53,298 bases of DNA. Origin: Clostridia bacterium (lineage in GTDB: Bacteria > Bacillota > Clostridia > DUPQ01). Shown piece after piece: positions 17,737 through 26,692 of the stretch; position 1 is the stretch's first letter, and the number at the start of each line of letters is the position of its first letter. The position numbers and the translations under genes are program-made. Below the pieces are notes generated by a model. That model was not told where the DNA came from, did no database searches, and saw only the letters and a program-made list of their open reading frames with translations. The DNA lies in the NCBI GenBank assembly GCA_016935835.1, contig JAFGQE010000150.1:1-53298 (forward strand). Direction: 5' to 3'.

Positions 17737-18573
17737 ATGAAAAAAGCCATTAGCATATGGTCGTTTGGCGACAGAACTGTGAAGTCGGGCATTTTGCTTG
17801 CCGTCCGGGCCGGATTCGACGGGATTGAGCTTGCGCTTGATGAAAAAGGCGAGGTCGGCATGGAAAGCACTCCATCCGAACTGGCGGGAATAAGGGATTT
17901 CGCGCGCGACTCCGGACTTGCGGTGCACAGCCTGGCGACCGGGCTCTACTGGACGTATTCACTGACATCGAATGATATGGATCAACGCCAAAAGGCATAT
18001 AAAATAGCCTTGAAGCAACTGGAAGCCGCTTATGCACTGGAAGCTGACAGCGTTCTTATAGTTCCGGGGGCGGTCGGCGTGGATTTCGCCCCGTCCCTGG
18101 GAATCGTTGATTATGACATTGCATACGAGAGGTCGTTGGAAGCCTTGTCCGGTTTGAAGGACAGGGCCGCGGAGCTTGGAATAAGCATCGGAATAGAAAA
18201 CGTATGGAATAAATTCCTGTTGTCGCCGCTTGAGTTCCGGGATTTCATAGATAAGATAGGAAGTCCGTTCGTCGGGGCCTATCTTGACGTCGGGAACATT
18301 GTTTACGACGGATATCCGGAGCAATGGATAAGGATACTTGGCGGGAGGATCAAAAAAGTTCATTTCAAGGACTACAGGAGGGGAGCCGCCGGGATTCCCG
18401 GTTTCGTCGATCTTCTTTCGGGTGATGTGGACTGGCCGAAGGTCATGGAGGCTTTCAGGCAAACGGGTTATGACTCATGGGTCACCGCCGAGATGCTGCC
18501 GCCGTACACACATCATTCCGATCAGATAATATTCAACACCGCGGCTTCGATGTCGAGAATACTGGGAGGGTGA
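17737..18573 (+). CDS. Sugar phosphate isomerase/epimerase family (xylose isomerase-like TIM barrel)
   Basis: A 278-residue predicted metal-dependent isomerase or epimerase of the AP-endonuclease-2 superfamily. ATG 17737 follows AAAGGGGTG (17723-17731); an ATG at 17686 in frame has no binding site. Likely metal ligands lie in GIENVWN, YLDVGN, VHFKDY and VTAEM, the usual Glu-Asp-His-Glu order of this fold. First gene of an apparent operon with the dehydrogenase four bases downstream. Such pairs often act on keto-sugars or inositols; the exact substrate is not predictable. Confidence 0.88.
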   Translation: MKKAISIWSFGDRTVKSGILLAVRAGFDGIELALDEKGEVGMESTPSELAGIRDFARDSGLAVHSLATGLYWTYSLTSNDMDQRQKAYKIALKQLEAAYALEADSVLIVPGAVGVDFAPSLGIVDYDIAYERSLEALSGLKDRAAELGISIGIENVWNKFLLSPLEFRDFIDKIGSPFVGAYLDVGNIVYDGYPEQWIRILGGRIKKVHFKDYRRGAAGIPGFVDLLSGDVDWPKVMEAFRQTGYDSWVTAEMLPPYTHHSDQIIFNTAASMSRILGG

Positions 18574-18577
18574 AAAA

Positions 18578-19591
18578 ATGATTAGAGTCGGATTGATCGG
18601 GGCGGGGTTCATGGGCGTGATGCATGCCTCATGCTATGGGGCATTGAGGGAAAATGATGTCTTTATAACCGCCGTCGCCGATGTAAGGGAGGAAAAGGCC
18701 AGCAAGATAGCCTCTGCGCACGGCGCAACAGTATACGGAACGGGAATAGAACTCATTGAATCGGCGGATGTCGATATCATAGACATATGCCTGCCGACAT
18801 ACCTGCACTCCGGGCATGCAGTAGCCGCGATGGAAAAAGGCAGGGCGGTCTTCATTGAAAAACCGGTATGCCTTGGAATCGGGGAATCGGAACTGATGCT
18901 GCGGACACAGAAAAAAACAGGGACAAGCGTTATGACCGGGCATTGCATCAGGTTCTGGCCTGAATACATGTGGTTGAAGGAAACGCTTGCCTCAGGTATT
19001 TATGGAAGGATTGTTTCAGCCATATTCAGCCGTGTGAGTCCAAAACCTCTTTGGTCATGGGAGAACTGGCTGCACAGGGTTGAGCGCAGCGGTTCGGCCG
19101 CGCTTGATTTGCATATACACGATTCGGATTTCATAAGGTATCTTCTGGGGGAACCGGAAGGGGTTTCATCAACGGCGGTTCGCGATGACACGGGGGCAAT
19201 ACAGCATATAATGACTTCATATGAATATCCGGATATGCTGGTATCCGCGGAAGGAGCCTGGGACTACCCCCCCGCTTTTCCTTTCCGAATGGAATACAGG
19301 GTGAAGTTTGAAAAGGCAACCGTCGTATACTCTTGCGCAAACAATCCGGCCCTGGTGGTTTATGGCGCGGACGGAAGCGTCCTTACGCCGGATGCAGGAT
19401 CCGTGCTGATGGAGAACAAAGCCGCGGGCGGCAATGTTTCCGGCCTGGGCGGATATTACAACGAACTGAAATATTTCACAGACAGGGTGGCTTTTGGAGC
19501 GGCCGTCGAAGAAGCCACGCTGGAAGAGGGAATCAAGTCGCTTGAGCTTGTTTTAAGGGAAATTGAAAGCGCCGGCGGAATGCTTCCGTGA
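18578..19591 (+). CDS. Gfo/Idh/MocA-family NAD(P)-dependent oxidoreductase
   Basis: A 337-residue predicted sugar or inositol dehydrogenase. Begins with the Rossmann motif GLIGAGFMG, carries the family EKPVC motif with the catalytic-site Lys (about residue 93), and later HIHDSDFIRYLLG, where His and Asp flank the substrate. GGGAGGGTG ends the preceding gene and provides the binding site, so the two are translated together. Probably oxidises the product or substrate of the isomerase. Confidence 0.92.
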   Translation: MIRVGLIGAGFMGVMHASCYGALRENDVFITAVADVREEKASKIASAHGATVYGTGIELIESADVDIIDICLPTYLHSGHAVAAMEKGRAVFIEKPVCLGIGESELMLRTQKKTGTSVMTGHCIRFWPEYMWLKETLASGIYGRIVSAIFSRVSPKPLWSWENWLHRVERSGSAALDLHIHDSDFIRYLLGEPEGVSSTAVRDDTGAIQHIMTSYEYPDMLVSAEGAWDYPPAFPFRMEYRVKFEKATVVYSCANNPALVVYGADGSVLTPDAGSVLMENKAAGGNVSGLGGYYNELKYFTDRVAFGAAVEEATLEEGIKSLELVLREIESAGGMLP

Positions 19592-19648
19592 TGGAAACCG
19601 GACTAACCGGGCGCATTGTGGTTTTTGGCTTTTATGGAGGCAATTATT

Positions 19649-20653
19649 ATGATCATGTTGTCAAAGAAGGATATCTATAGGTACACAGGCGATGTTTCGC
19701 AGGTTTTTTATGCAAGGCAATATGCTTTTACGGAAGGAAGGGCCGCAGGGGTACGCGCTGTCGATGTGAACAATGGATCCGGACTGCAATTCACCGTTCT
19801 TGCGGACAGGGCGATGGATATCGGGGCGCTATCATACCGCGGAGTCAACTTCAGCTATATTACGGCGGCAGGTATAACCGCTCCGGCTTATTATGACAGC
19901 AGCAGCCTGGGGTGGCTGAAGACTTTCGGCGGCGGCTTCCTTGCGACATGCGGTCTGTCGCAGGCTGGATCGCCATGTGAATGCGACGGGGAAGAGCTGG
20001 GGCTGCACGGCGATATATCTGCTGCGCCGGCCGAGGAGCTGTGCGTGGATACAAGGATGGACGGGGATGTTCCCGAAACAGTCATCACAGGCAAGATGAG
20101 GACCGGCAGGCTTTTCGGAGGGAACCTTTGGCTTCGAAGGTCGATTACGGTCCGATACGGGGAAAACAGGATATTTCTAAAAGATGTCATAGAGAACAGG
20201 GGAGGAACTGCAAGCCCTTGCATGATTCTCTACCACTTCAACCTGGGCTATCCGCTTCTGGATGAAAGCATACGCTTCGATACGGAAGCTGAGTACCTGA
20301 GACCCAGGGATTCAGATGCTGAAAAGGGGGAGCCGGATCGCCTTGGTTTTTCCGAGCCGAAGGCAGGTTTCCGGGAGCAGGTTTTCTATTACAGGAACAG
20401 GGATTTCGCAAACGGCCTGTGTAATGCCGGGGTATTCAATGAGAAGCTTGGCACCGGGGTCAGGATATGGACGGATCCGAAGCAGCTGCCTGACCTTATC
20501 CAGTGGAAAAACGCAGGTTACGGGGATTATGTCATGGGCATAGAGCCGGCAAACTGCTACCCGGAGGGAAGGATGAGGCAAAAGGAGTACGGTCTTGAAT
20601 ATCTGGGGCCTTCGCAAGTAAAAACAGTTGACATTCAAATTGAAATACTGTGA
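19649..20653 (+). CDS. DUF4432 / aldose 1-epimerase-like protein
   Basis: A 334-residue protein of the galactose mutarotase-like beta-sandwich superfamily, closest by pattern to DUF4432. ATG 19649 is eight bases from GGAGG (19636-19640). Motifs are LADRAMDIG, WLKTFGGGFLATCGL, LHGDIS and ILYHFNLGYPLL, where conserved His and Asp/Glu residues bind the sugar in relatives. Third gene of the sugar operon; a mutarotase or isomerase role upstream of the dehydrogenase is inferred from position only. Confidence 0.82.
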   Translation: MIMLSKKDIYRYTGDVSQVFYARQYAFTEGRAAGVRAVDVNNGSGLQFTVLADRAMDIGALSYRGVNFSYITAAGITAPAYYDSSSLGWLKTFGGGFLATCGLSQAGSPCECDGEELGLHGDISAAPAEELCVDTRMDGDVPETVITGKMRTGRLFGGNLWLRRSITVRYGENRIFLKDVIENRGGTASPCMILYHFNLGYPLLDESIRFDTEAEYLRPRDSDAEKGEPDRLGFSEPKAGFREQVFYYRNRDFANGLCNAGVFNEKLGTGVRIWTDPKQLPDLIQWKNAGYGDYVMGIEPANCYPEGRMRQKEYGLEYLGPSQVKTVDIQIEIL

Positions 20654-20694
20654 TAGAATTATATCCGGCATAATTAATTTACGGGAGTGAATAA

Positions 20695-21738
20695 ATGAAA
20701 AGACGCGACAGGCTGCTGACGACAATCAACCATATCGAGCCCGACAGGATACCGATCGGATTTGATATCCACGACAAGAAGAAAATTGAGATGATGAAAT
20801 ATTACGGGGTTTCGGATTACAGGTATTTCTATGAGAAGACCGGGGTCGAATGCTTCTCGGTATGGGACTGGCCCGCCTGCCTGCCGAAGTACAGGGGTCC
20901 GGTGAGGCCCGGGGTGATATACAAGCATGACAAGGAGATGGCTTCCCACAGCTGCTGGGGAAAGGAAAGCGAGCTTGTATATCCCATGGAGAACGAGAGC
21001 CTGGACTCGTATATATGGCCCGATATAGAGGACTTTGATTTTTCCGGACTTGAGAAGGACCTTGATGAAGTGCACGGGATGGATATGACGACCGCGGCGG
21101 CCCATGCGGGCGTCGGGTTCACGCACCATTATCAGCTCAGGAGCTATGACAAGGCTTTCTATGACCTTATGGACGATGATTGGATGGAGGAATACATGGC
21201 GAGGAACAGGGAGTTCTTCATCGTGTATTTCAACAGGTTGTTTCAATATGCAAACGGTAAGATTGACATAATAAGGGCGGACGAGGACCTTGGGGGGCAG
21301 GAGAACATGTCGATAAGCCCGGCTATGTGGCGGCGGTGGTATAAACCCCTTTGGAAGGAAGTATTCGGAATATGCAAGGCCAACGGAGCGAAGATATGGA
21401 TGCATTCGTGCGGATTCTGCAGGGATGTCGTCGATGACTTCGTTGAGATAGGCGTCGATATCCTCAATCCCGTGCCGGCATATGTAAGGGGAAGCGATCC
21501 CCTGGACATGAAGAAAACATACGGCGATGCGCTTGCCTTCGACGGGGGCGTCGACCAGATCAATGTGCTTGTCAAGGGGACGCCGGCCATGGTGGCGGAT
21601 GAGGTCAGGCTGAGGATCGGGCAAATGGCGAAGGGCGGCGGTTTCATAATAGGGCCTTCCCAGGTATTCACCGATGACATGCCCCTTGAAAACATCGTGG
21701 CGTTTTTTGATGCGGTGCATAAATACGGCGCCTATTGA
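20695..21738 (+). CDS. Uroporphyrinogen decarboxylase-like protein (UroD/MtaA superfamily)
   Basis: A 347-residue TIM-barrel protein of the family that includes haem-pathway UroD and corrinoid:coenzyme M methyltransferases such as MtaA. GGGAGTGA precedes the ATG. It opens with RLLTTINHIEPDRIPIGFD, typical of UroD-like proteins outside haem synthesis, and has MHSCGFC (about residue 234-240), the His-x-Cys of the zinc site in the methyltransferases. The third Cys ligand expected later is replaced by the GGGFIIGPSQ segment. It lies in a sugar operon with no haem genes nearby, so haem synthesis is unlikely. Function unknown. Confidence 0.83.
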   Translation: MKRRDRLLTTINHIEPDRIPIGFDIHDKKKIEMMKYYGVSDYRYFYEKTGVECFSVWDWPACLPKYRGPVRPGVIYKHDKEMASHSCWGKESELVYPMENESLDSYIWPDIEDFDFSGLEKDLDEVHGMDMTTAAAHAGVGFTHHYQLRSYDKAFYDLMDDDWMEEYMARNREFFIVYFNRLFQYANGKIDIIRADEDLGGQENMSISPAMWRRWYKPLWKEVFGICKANGAKIWMHSCGFCRDVVDDFVEIGVDILNPVPAYVRGSDPLDMKKTYGDALAFDGGVDQINVLVKGTPAMVADEVRLRIGQMAKGGGFIIGPSQVFTDDMPLENIVAFFDAVHKYGAY

Positions 21739-21810
21739 TCGAAGGCCGGATCCCGACTTATCTGGCAAGCAGTGATTTACAGGAAATAATGAGGATAATG
21801 GAGGCTGGCC

Positions 21811-23271
21811 ATGACAAATCCTATCATAATCCATCCGGGCAACAGAAAGATATTCGAATACAAGGGCAAGCCCGTGGTTCTGTTTTGCGCCACGGAACAT
21901 TACGGGGCCGTCATGAACAGGCCCTTCGATTTTAAGGCATACCTTGATTATTGCGGTGCGAACGGACAGAATTATACGCGGCTTTTCCTGCTGTTCCGCG
22001 AGCTTCAGACGCCGCTGAACCCATATTCAACGTGCAAGCCCGAGTCCACCGATTATATATCCCCCTATGTGCGTACCGGTCCCGGTCCAGCCGCTGACGG
22101 ACTTTTGAAGTACGACCTTGACATCTGGAACGAAGAGTATTTCGAGCGCCTGCACGGGTTCATGGCTTGCGCCGAAGAGAACGATGTCATCGTAGAGGCG
22201 ACGCTGTTCTCCAATGAATATACGAACGATCTTTTTTCACTGATTCCTTTTCATCCCGGCGCAAATGTCAATAATACCGGGGATGTTGATTTCGCGGAGT
22301 GGATGAGCAGGAAGAATGAAACCATTTTCGGCTACCAAAAGGAATTCATAAGGAAAATAGTCGGGGAGCTGAACAGGTATCCCAATCTATTCTATGAGAT
22401 ATGCAATGAGCCTGTGTGCTTCAAGCCCGGGCTGGCATCGGCCGATGACATCAACGCATGGCAGCGGGAGTTGATTGACTTCATCAGGATGCAGGAAGAG
22501 GACCTGCCGAATAAACATCTGGTCGCAGTTACGGAATGCTGGACGTTCGATGAGGGCGGCGCGCTGTCGGTAAATACAGACCTGTCCTTTTCAGCGCTGG
22601 CGGCAGACATTGCAAATGTCCACCCGCTTCCCGGCGTAAAGTACGGGGGAAGGACATACGACCTTGGGTTGTTTATGTCAAAGCAGCTGAAGCTTGGACA
22701 GTTGCGCGATTACTGCCTGGATTCATACAAGGAAGGACGGCCGCTCAATCTGGACGAGGACAACATAGCTTCGAGATTCATGGATGAGGAAGCCTGGACA
22801 ATCCACAGGAAGAGGGCCTGGACAACCATATTCTGCGGAGCCCATTATGATTATATAGATTTTTCGATAATAAACCGGCTCCCCACGGGTACGGTGGAAT
22901 CAGGGAAGCATCTGCACAGGTGGTTCTGCAACTTAAGGGAGTATATGGGCAGGATGGACCTTGTCAATGGCAGGCCTTTGAAGAATATTGTGACAGATCT
23001 TCCTGACGAAGTCCTGGAAAGCGTATTCGGAATCCCTGACGGCGATATATTCATCTATCTGGCCGATCAAAGGGAACTGACGGATGAGAAGGCAGGGACA
23101 CCGGTTGAGGGCCGGCTTGCTGTTAATCTATGCCAGGGCGGGTATGCCGTGGAATTTTATTCCCCGGAATCCGGTATGGTCGTCGGCGAATCGAAAACAA
23201 GCGGCGGCAATGCTGTCATCGCGCTGCCCCGGTTCAGCGGGGACATAGCAATCCGCCTTTTTAGAATCTGA
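21811..23271 (+). CDS. Clan GH-A glycoside hydrolase (cellulase-like TIM barrel), cytoplasmic
   Basis: A 486-residue predicted retaining glycosidase. GGAGG (21800-21804) precedes the ATG. The barrel holds FYEICNEPVCF, the NEP motif with the acid/base Glu typical of clan GH-A; the nucleophile may be the Glu in NLDEDNIASR. The C-terminal 90 residues form a small beta domain (DIFIYLADQREL... DIAIRLF), like that of DUF4038-type enzymes. No signal peptide. Last gene of the five-gene sugar operon, ended by a terminator at 23299. Family number and substrate not assigned. Confidence 0.78.
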   Translation: MTNPIIIHPGNRKIFEYKGKPVVLFCATEHYGAVMNRPFDFKAYLDYCGANGQNYTRLFLLFRELQTPLNPYSTCKPESTDYISPYVRTGPGPAADGLLKYDLDIWNEEYFERLHGFMACAEENDVIVEATLFSNEYTNDLFSLIPFHPGANVNNTGDVDFAEWMSRKNETIFGYQKEFIRKIVGELNRYPNLFYEICNEPVCFKPGLASADDINAWQRELIDFIRMQEEDLPNKHLVAVTECWTFDEGGALSVNTDLSFSALAADIANVHPLPGVKYGGRTYDLGLFMSKQLKLGQLRDYCLDSYKEGRPLNLDEDNIASRFMDEEAWTIHRKRAWTTIFCGAHYDYIDFSIINRLPTGTVESGKHLHRWFCNLREYMGRMDLVNGRPLKNIVTDLPDEVLESVFGIPDGDIFIYLADQRELTDEKAGTPVEGRLAVNLCQGGYAVEFYSPESGMVVGESKTSGGNAVIALPRFSGDIAIRLFRI

Positions 23272-23298
23272 CCGATTTCAGGCAAAACCGCAGGAAAC

Positions 23299-23327
23299 GC
23301 CCGGGGATTCTCGCTAACCGGGCTTTT
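23299..23327 (+). terminator. Terminator of the sugar operon
   Basis: GCCCGG (23299-23304) pairs with CCGGGC (23318-23323), followed by TTTT. Confidence 0.65.
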
Positions 23328-23333
23328 ATCATG

Positions 23334-23347
23334 TCAAATCAAAGATT
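23334..23347 (+). repeat. Shared 14-mer, copy 1 (upstream of ccdA)
   Basis: TCAAATCAAAGATT lies 81 bases before the ccdA-like ATG. The identical 14-mer recurs at 24782-24795 before the TlpA-like gene. A candidate binding site for a common regulator of the redox cluster. Confidence 0.45.
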
Positions 23348-23427
23348 CTACAATTCATTTTAAATTATAAAAACTCCGTCCAAAGGGAATAATAAGAGAA
23401 AGAAAAGTTTGGACGGAGGACTGGTTC

Positions 23428-24150
23428 ATGACTGGAGAAATATTTTTACCATTGGCCGTTTTCGCTGCGGGATTGCTTTCATTCTTTGCACCATGCATAG
23501 TTCCGCTTCTGCCGGTCTATATAGGCTACCTGTCAAAGGGAGCCGACGGCAGGACCGCCGATGAAACCGGGAATGCCGGCGCAAGGCCTGCATTGATAAA
23601 CAGAAGGCTCGTTGTGCAGACGTTGGTTTTCGTAATCGGGCTTTCAACGGCGTTCGTCCTCCTTGGATTTGGAGCCGGCGCGATAGGCAGGCTTTTAAAC
23701 AACAGGATCGTGCTTATTGTCAGCGGGGCGGTGGTAATATTGCTCGGGCTGCACCAGATCGGTCTGTTCAGGTTCGCATTCCTTGAAAGAACGAAAAAAG
23801 TAGAGGTTGAAAAAAGCAGCAGGGGAGGCGTGCTTGGAGCCTATTTGCTCGGGCTGACATTCAGCCTTGGGTGGACGCCTTGCGTTGGTCCCGTTCTTGC
23901 GACCGTCCTTGGGCTTGCCTCGGGAAACGGCAGCGCTTTGTACGGGGGATTTCTGATGATGATATATTCGGCTGGCCTTGCGCTTCCGTTCATATTGATT
24001 TCCCTTTTCGCGGGATTTTTCCTGACGAAGTTCAAGAAACTCAACAGACATCTCGGCAAGATCCGTATTGCAGGTGGAATACTGATAATAATCATGGGAA
24101 TACTGCTGATGACAAACAGCCTTAATGCCATAAGCGGCTGGTTTGTATAA
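23428..24150 (+). CDS. ccdA: CcdA-type thiol:disulfide membrane transporter
   Basis: Carries electrons from cytoplasmic thioredoxin across the membrane to extracytoplasmic thiol proteins. 240 residues with about six membrane segments. The two redox cysteines lie in [12 protein letters not shown] and GWTPCVGP, the paired Pro-Cys motifs of CcdA/DsbD-beta. GGAGG precedes the ATG by nine bases. It heads a cluster with a TlpA-like lipoprotein and MsrAB, so its electrons probably feed methionine sulfoxide repair rather than cytochrome c maturation; no cytochrome genes are nearby. Confidence 0.93.
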   Translation: MTGEIFLPLAVFAAGLLSFFAPCIVPLLPVYIGYLSKGADGRTADETGNAGARPALINRRLVVQTLVFVIGLSTAFVLLGFGAGAIGRLLNNRIVLIVSGAVVILLGLHQIGLFRFAFLERTKKVEVEKSSRGGVLGAYLLGLTFSLGWTPCVGPVLATVLGLASGNGSALYGGFLMMIYSAGLALPFILISLFAGFFLTKFKKLNRHLGKIRIAGGILIIIMGILLMTNSLNAISGWFV

Positions 24151-24174
24151 GCGATAATGAAGGAGGATTTTAAA

Positions 24175-24693
24175 ATGAAAAATAAAACCATATTATTGAT
24201 TGCGATAATTACAGCGCTGGCAATAACGCTTGTGTCCTGTTCGGTCATTGAAACTCAGCAAGCCGGGCCGACAGCGCCCGCAGCGACAGGAACCCCCGCG
24301 GAAAATGAAGCCGTTGACCCGGATAACCCCGCGCCCCTTGCAGCGGATATGAAGACCAGGAATCCGGAGGATATCTTCAGGTTTGAAACAACGGCGCTCC
24401 ATGACCCATATGCCAAAACCATAAATCCCACGGGAATGCTTCTCAACATCGGGTGCGAGGACTGCCAGGACATTTTCTATGCATCCAGATCCCTGACGGT
24501 CGAGGAAGTCAAAGTGAAGATAATGGAGGATTTCGGAATAACCGAGATGGTGTCCGATGAGAATTTCGTAAGGTTCGACCTTCATATAGACCTGGTGAGA
24601 CAACTGGAGATTGAACTTGACCTGATAGCGGCGAAGAAACTGTCGGTGCCTGACGAATACGTCAACATACGGATAATATCCATCAAGCCGTAA
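24175..24693 (+). CDS. Uncharacterised lipoprotein with a CEDC motif
   Basis: A 172-residue exported lipoprotein I do not recognise. ATG 24175 follows GGAGG (24162-24166); an earlier in-frame ATG (24157) overlaps that site. The signal peptide ends LVSC (Cys22) and a Pro/Ala/Thr-rich linker runs to about residue 60. The folded part has CEDC (Cys94, Cys97) and then a mixed alpha-beta stretch with many acidic residues and no clear thioredoxin fold. Placed between CcdA and the TlpA-like protein, it may be an added thiol relay or a metal-binding accessory. Both are inference. Confidence 0.7.
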   Translation: MKNKTILLIAIITALAITLVSCSVIETQQAGPTAPAATGTPAENEAVDPDNPAPLAADMKTRNPEDIFRFETTALHDPYAKTINPTGMLLNIGCEDCQDIFYASRSLTVEEVKVKIMEDFGITEMVSDENFVRFDLHIDLVRQLEIELDLIAAKKLSVPDEYVNIRIISIKP

Positions 24694-24781
24694 AGATAAT
24701 GCCGGCGGTTGCAATTGGCTGCCTCCGTACGGATTTCAACAAGGGTCTGCCCTGATGCAGGCTCCGGGGGCAATGACATAA

Positions 24782-24795
24782 TCAAATCAAAGATT
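24782..24795 (+). repeat. Shared 14-mer, copy 2, within an inverted repeat
   Basis: TCAAATCAAAGATT is identical to 23334-23347. Here it overlaps an inverted repeat, AATCAAATC (24780-24788) with GATTTGATT (24806-24814). It lies in the 180-base gap before the TlpA-like gene, which otherwise shows no clear promoter. Confidence 0.45.
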
Positions 24796-24873
24796 GTCCC
24801 GATAGGATTTGATTTAGCCGGGAAAGGCAAAGGGGCATAATAAACCATGACCTTTATAGAAGGAGTTTTGAAT

Positions 24874-25455
24874 ATGAAAAACAAAAAAATAATAATATTG
24901 ATGGCGTTGGCCATGTCGGCATTGTTCATGTTTACAGCCTGTACGACTGCAGCGGTTCCCGCGGCTTTGCCGGATGTTGAAAACGGCGGCGGTTCTCCGG
25001 CCGGAACGCAGGAGCCTGAAGCTTCTTCATTTACAGGAGATGCATATAATTTCACGCTGATGGATACCGACGGAAACACACATAGCCTTGAGGATTATCT
25101 GGGGAAAAAAGTATATCTGAAGTTCTGGGCTACATGGTGCCCTTCATGCCTGACGGGCCTGGCGGAGCTTGACATGCTTCCCGCGCTTGCCCAGGAGAAT
25201 GATATAGTGGTCCTTACAATTGTAGCTCCCGGATACAGCGGGGAAAAATCGTCTGAAAAGTTCGTGGAGTGGTTCAACGGAAGGGGACATGGTTTCACGG
25301 TTCTGCTTGATGAAGGCGGAAATTCGTTTTATGAGTATGGGATCAGGGCGGTGCCTTCGTCATATTTCATTGATACAAAGGGGAATCTGGCGGAAAGCAA
25401 GCTTGGGCATGTGTCCAATGAACAAATCATTGAAATATTCAATGGGATAAGGTAA
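24874..25455 (+). CDS. TlpA/ResA-like thioredoxin-fold lipoprotein
   Basis: A 193-residue membrane-anchored thiol reductase acting outside the cell. ATG 24874 follows AAGGAG (24859-24864). The signal peptide ends FTAC (Cys23); the thioredoxin domain starts about residue 53 with active site WCPSC (Cys89, Cys92) and cis-Pro in AVPSSYFID (Pro161). Expected to take electrons from the CcdA-like protein and pass them to MsrAB, as the Etrx lipoproteins do in pneumococcus. The MsrAB gene follows closely and is probably cotranscribed. Confidence 0.92.
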   Translation: MKNKKIIILMALAMSALFMFTACTTAAVPAALPDVENGGGSPAGTQEPEASSFTGDAYNFTLMDTDGNTHSLEDYLGKKVYLKFWATWCPSCLTGLAELDMLPALAQENDIVVLTIVAPGYSGEKSSEKFVEWFNGRGHGFTVLLDEGGNSFYEYGIRAVPSSYFIDTKGNLAESKLGHVSNEQIIEIFNGIR

Positions 25456-25488
25456 GGCGGGAAAATGGACCGGCAAAGGAGGCTTATT

Positions 25489-26649
25489 ATGAAAAAATCA
25501 AGAAATGGAATCGTGCTCGCGGCGCTTATTGTGTCGTTTGCACTGGTGCTTGTCTCATGCGGCGGCGCGGCGACAGGAAATATTGTTCCTCTGGAAACAC
25601 AGCCCGGGACCACGTCTGTTCCTTCAAAGGAACCGGCATCGCTTTTCCCTGACAATCCGAACACAGGGATTGTATTCGATGAAAGCAGGCTGGAGGAAAT
25701 CTGGCTTGCGGGAGGCTGCTTCTGGGGACTTGAGGCTTATATGGACAGGGTGCCGGGTGTCGCGGATGTTGTGTCGGGTTATGCCAACGGAACGACGGAG
25801 AACCCTTCCTATGAGGACGTTGTATACAAAGGAACGGGGCATGCAGAGACAGTGTGGGTGAAATATGATCCGGGCATGATAAGCCTTGATGAAATCCTGA
25901 ACTATTTCTTCAGGGTGATAAACCCGACGATACTCAACCAGCAGGGCAATGATGTAGGCTCCCAGTACAGGACCGGAATATATTATACCGATTCTAAAAC
26001 CGAGCTTCCGGTAATACTTGAATCCGTTGAGAAAGAACAGGAAAATCACAAGGCCGTGATAGTTACGGAGGTTCTGCCCCTTGTTCATTTTTATCCCGCG
26101 GAGGAATACCATCAGGACTACCTGGACAAGAATCCAACCGGTTACTGCCATATTGATTTTGACAAGCTTTATGACGAGGAAGCCATAGAGGTGGATCCGG
26201 ATAAATACTTCAAGCCGGATGACATAGCGATAAGGGCGATGCTGACGGACGAACAATATAATGTGACGCAGATGGGTGATACGGAATTTGCGTTCTCCAG
26301 TGAAATGCACGAGAAGTTCGATCCCGGAATATATGTAGACATAGTTACCGGCGAGCCATTGTTCAGCTCAAGGGATAAATACGACTCCGGCTGCGGCTGG
26401 CCAAGCTTTACAAAGCCGATTGACATCGAGTCCATAATATTCCTTCAGGACTACAGCTACGACATGGTAAGGACAGAGGTCAGGAGCAGGACCGGGAACT
26501 CGCATCTCGGGCATGTTTTCACTGACGGGCCAAAGGACCGGGGCGGTCTCCGGTACTGCATAAACAGTGTTTCGCTCAGGTTCATCCCGTTGGAGGACAT
26601 GGTTGAGGAAGGATACGGATTTTTCCTGCCGGTTGTGCAAGAGCATTGA
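25489..26649 (+). CDS. msrAB: Lipid-anchored methionine sulfoxide reductase MsrA-MsrB fusion
   Basis: Repairs both epimers of methionine sulfoxide in exported proteins. 386 residues; ATG 25489 follows GGAGG. Lipobox LVSC (Cys24). The MsrA domain is about 70-230 with catalytic Cys77 in GGCFWG. The MsrB domain is about 250-372 with catalytic Cys357 in RYCINS and Cys302 in SGCGWPSF as a possible resolving residue. The zinc-binding CxxC pairs found in many MsrB proteins are absent. MsrA-then-MsrB order on an anchored protein next to ccdA and a thioredoxin-like lipoprotein matches the pneumococcal SpMsrAB2 arrangement. Confidence 0.95.
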   Translation: MKKSRNGIVLAALIVSFALVLVSCGGAATGNIVPLETQPGTTSVPSKEPASLFPDNPNTGIVFDESRLEEIWLAGGCFWGLEAYMDRVPGVADVVSGYANGTTENPSYEDVVYKGTGHAETVWVKYDPGMISLDEILNYFFRVINPTILNQQGNDVGSQYRTGIYYTDSKTELPVILESVEKEQENHKAVIVTEVLPLVHFYPAEEYHQDYLDKNPTGYCHIDFDKLYDEEAIEVDPDKYFKPDDIAIRAMLTDEQYNVTQMGDTEFAFSSEMHEKFDPGIYVDIVTGEPLFSSRDKYDSGCGWPSFTKPIDIESIIFLQDYSYDMVRTEVRSRTGNSHLGHVFTDGPKDRGGLRYCINSVSLRFIPLEDMVEEGYGFFLPVVQEH

Positions 26650-26692
26650 ATCGGTGTAGAATTGAAGCAACGACAGGGCGGGGAATGCTATT

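Noticed and set aside
20695-21738. Haem-pathway hemE
   Set aside because: No other haem genes are nearby, the context is sugar catabolism and the sequence fits the UroD-like non-haem group.
20674-21900. Long minus-strand open frame (408 codons) opposite the UroD-like gene
   Set aside because: It is the antisense shadow of a recognisable protein family on the plus strand, has no ribosome binding site and no familiar motifs.
23428-24150. Cytochrome c maturation gene
   Set aside because: No ccs/ccm or cytochrome genes occur here; the neighbours are thiol and Msr proteins.
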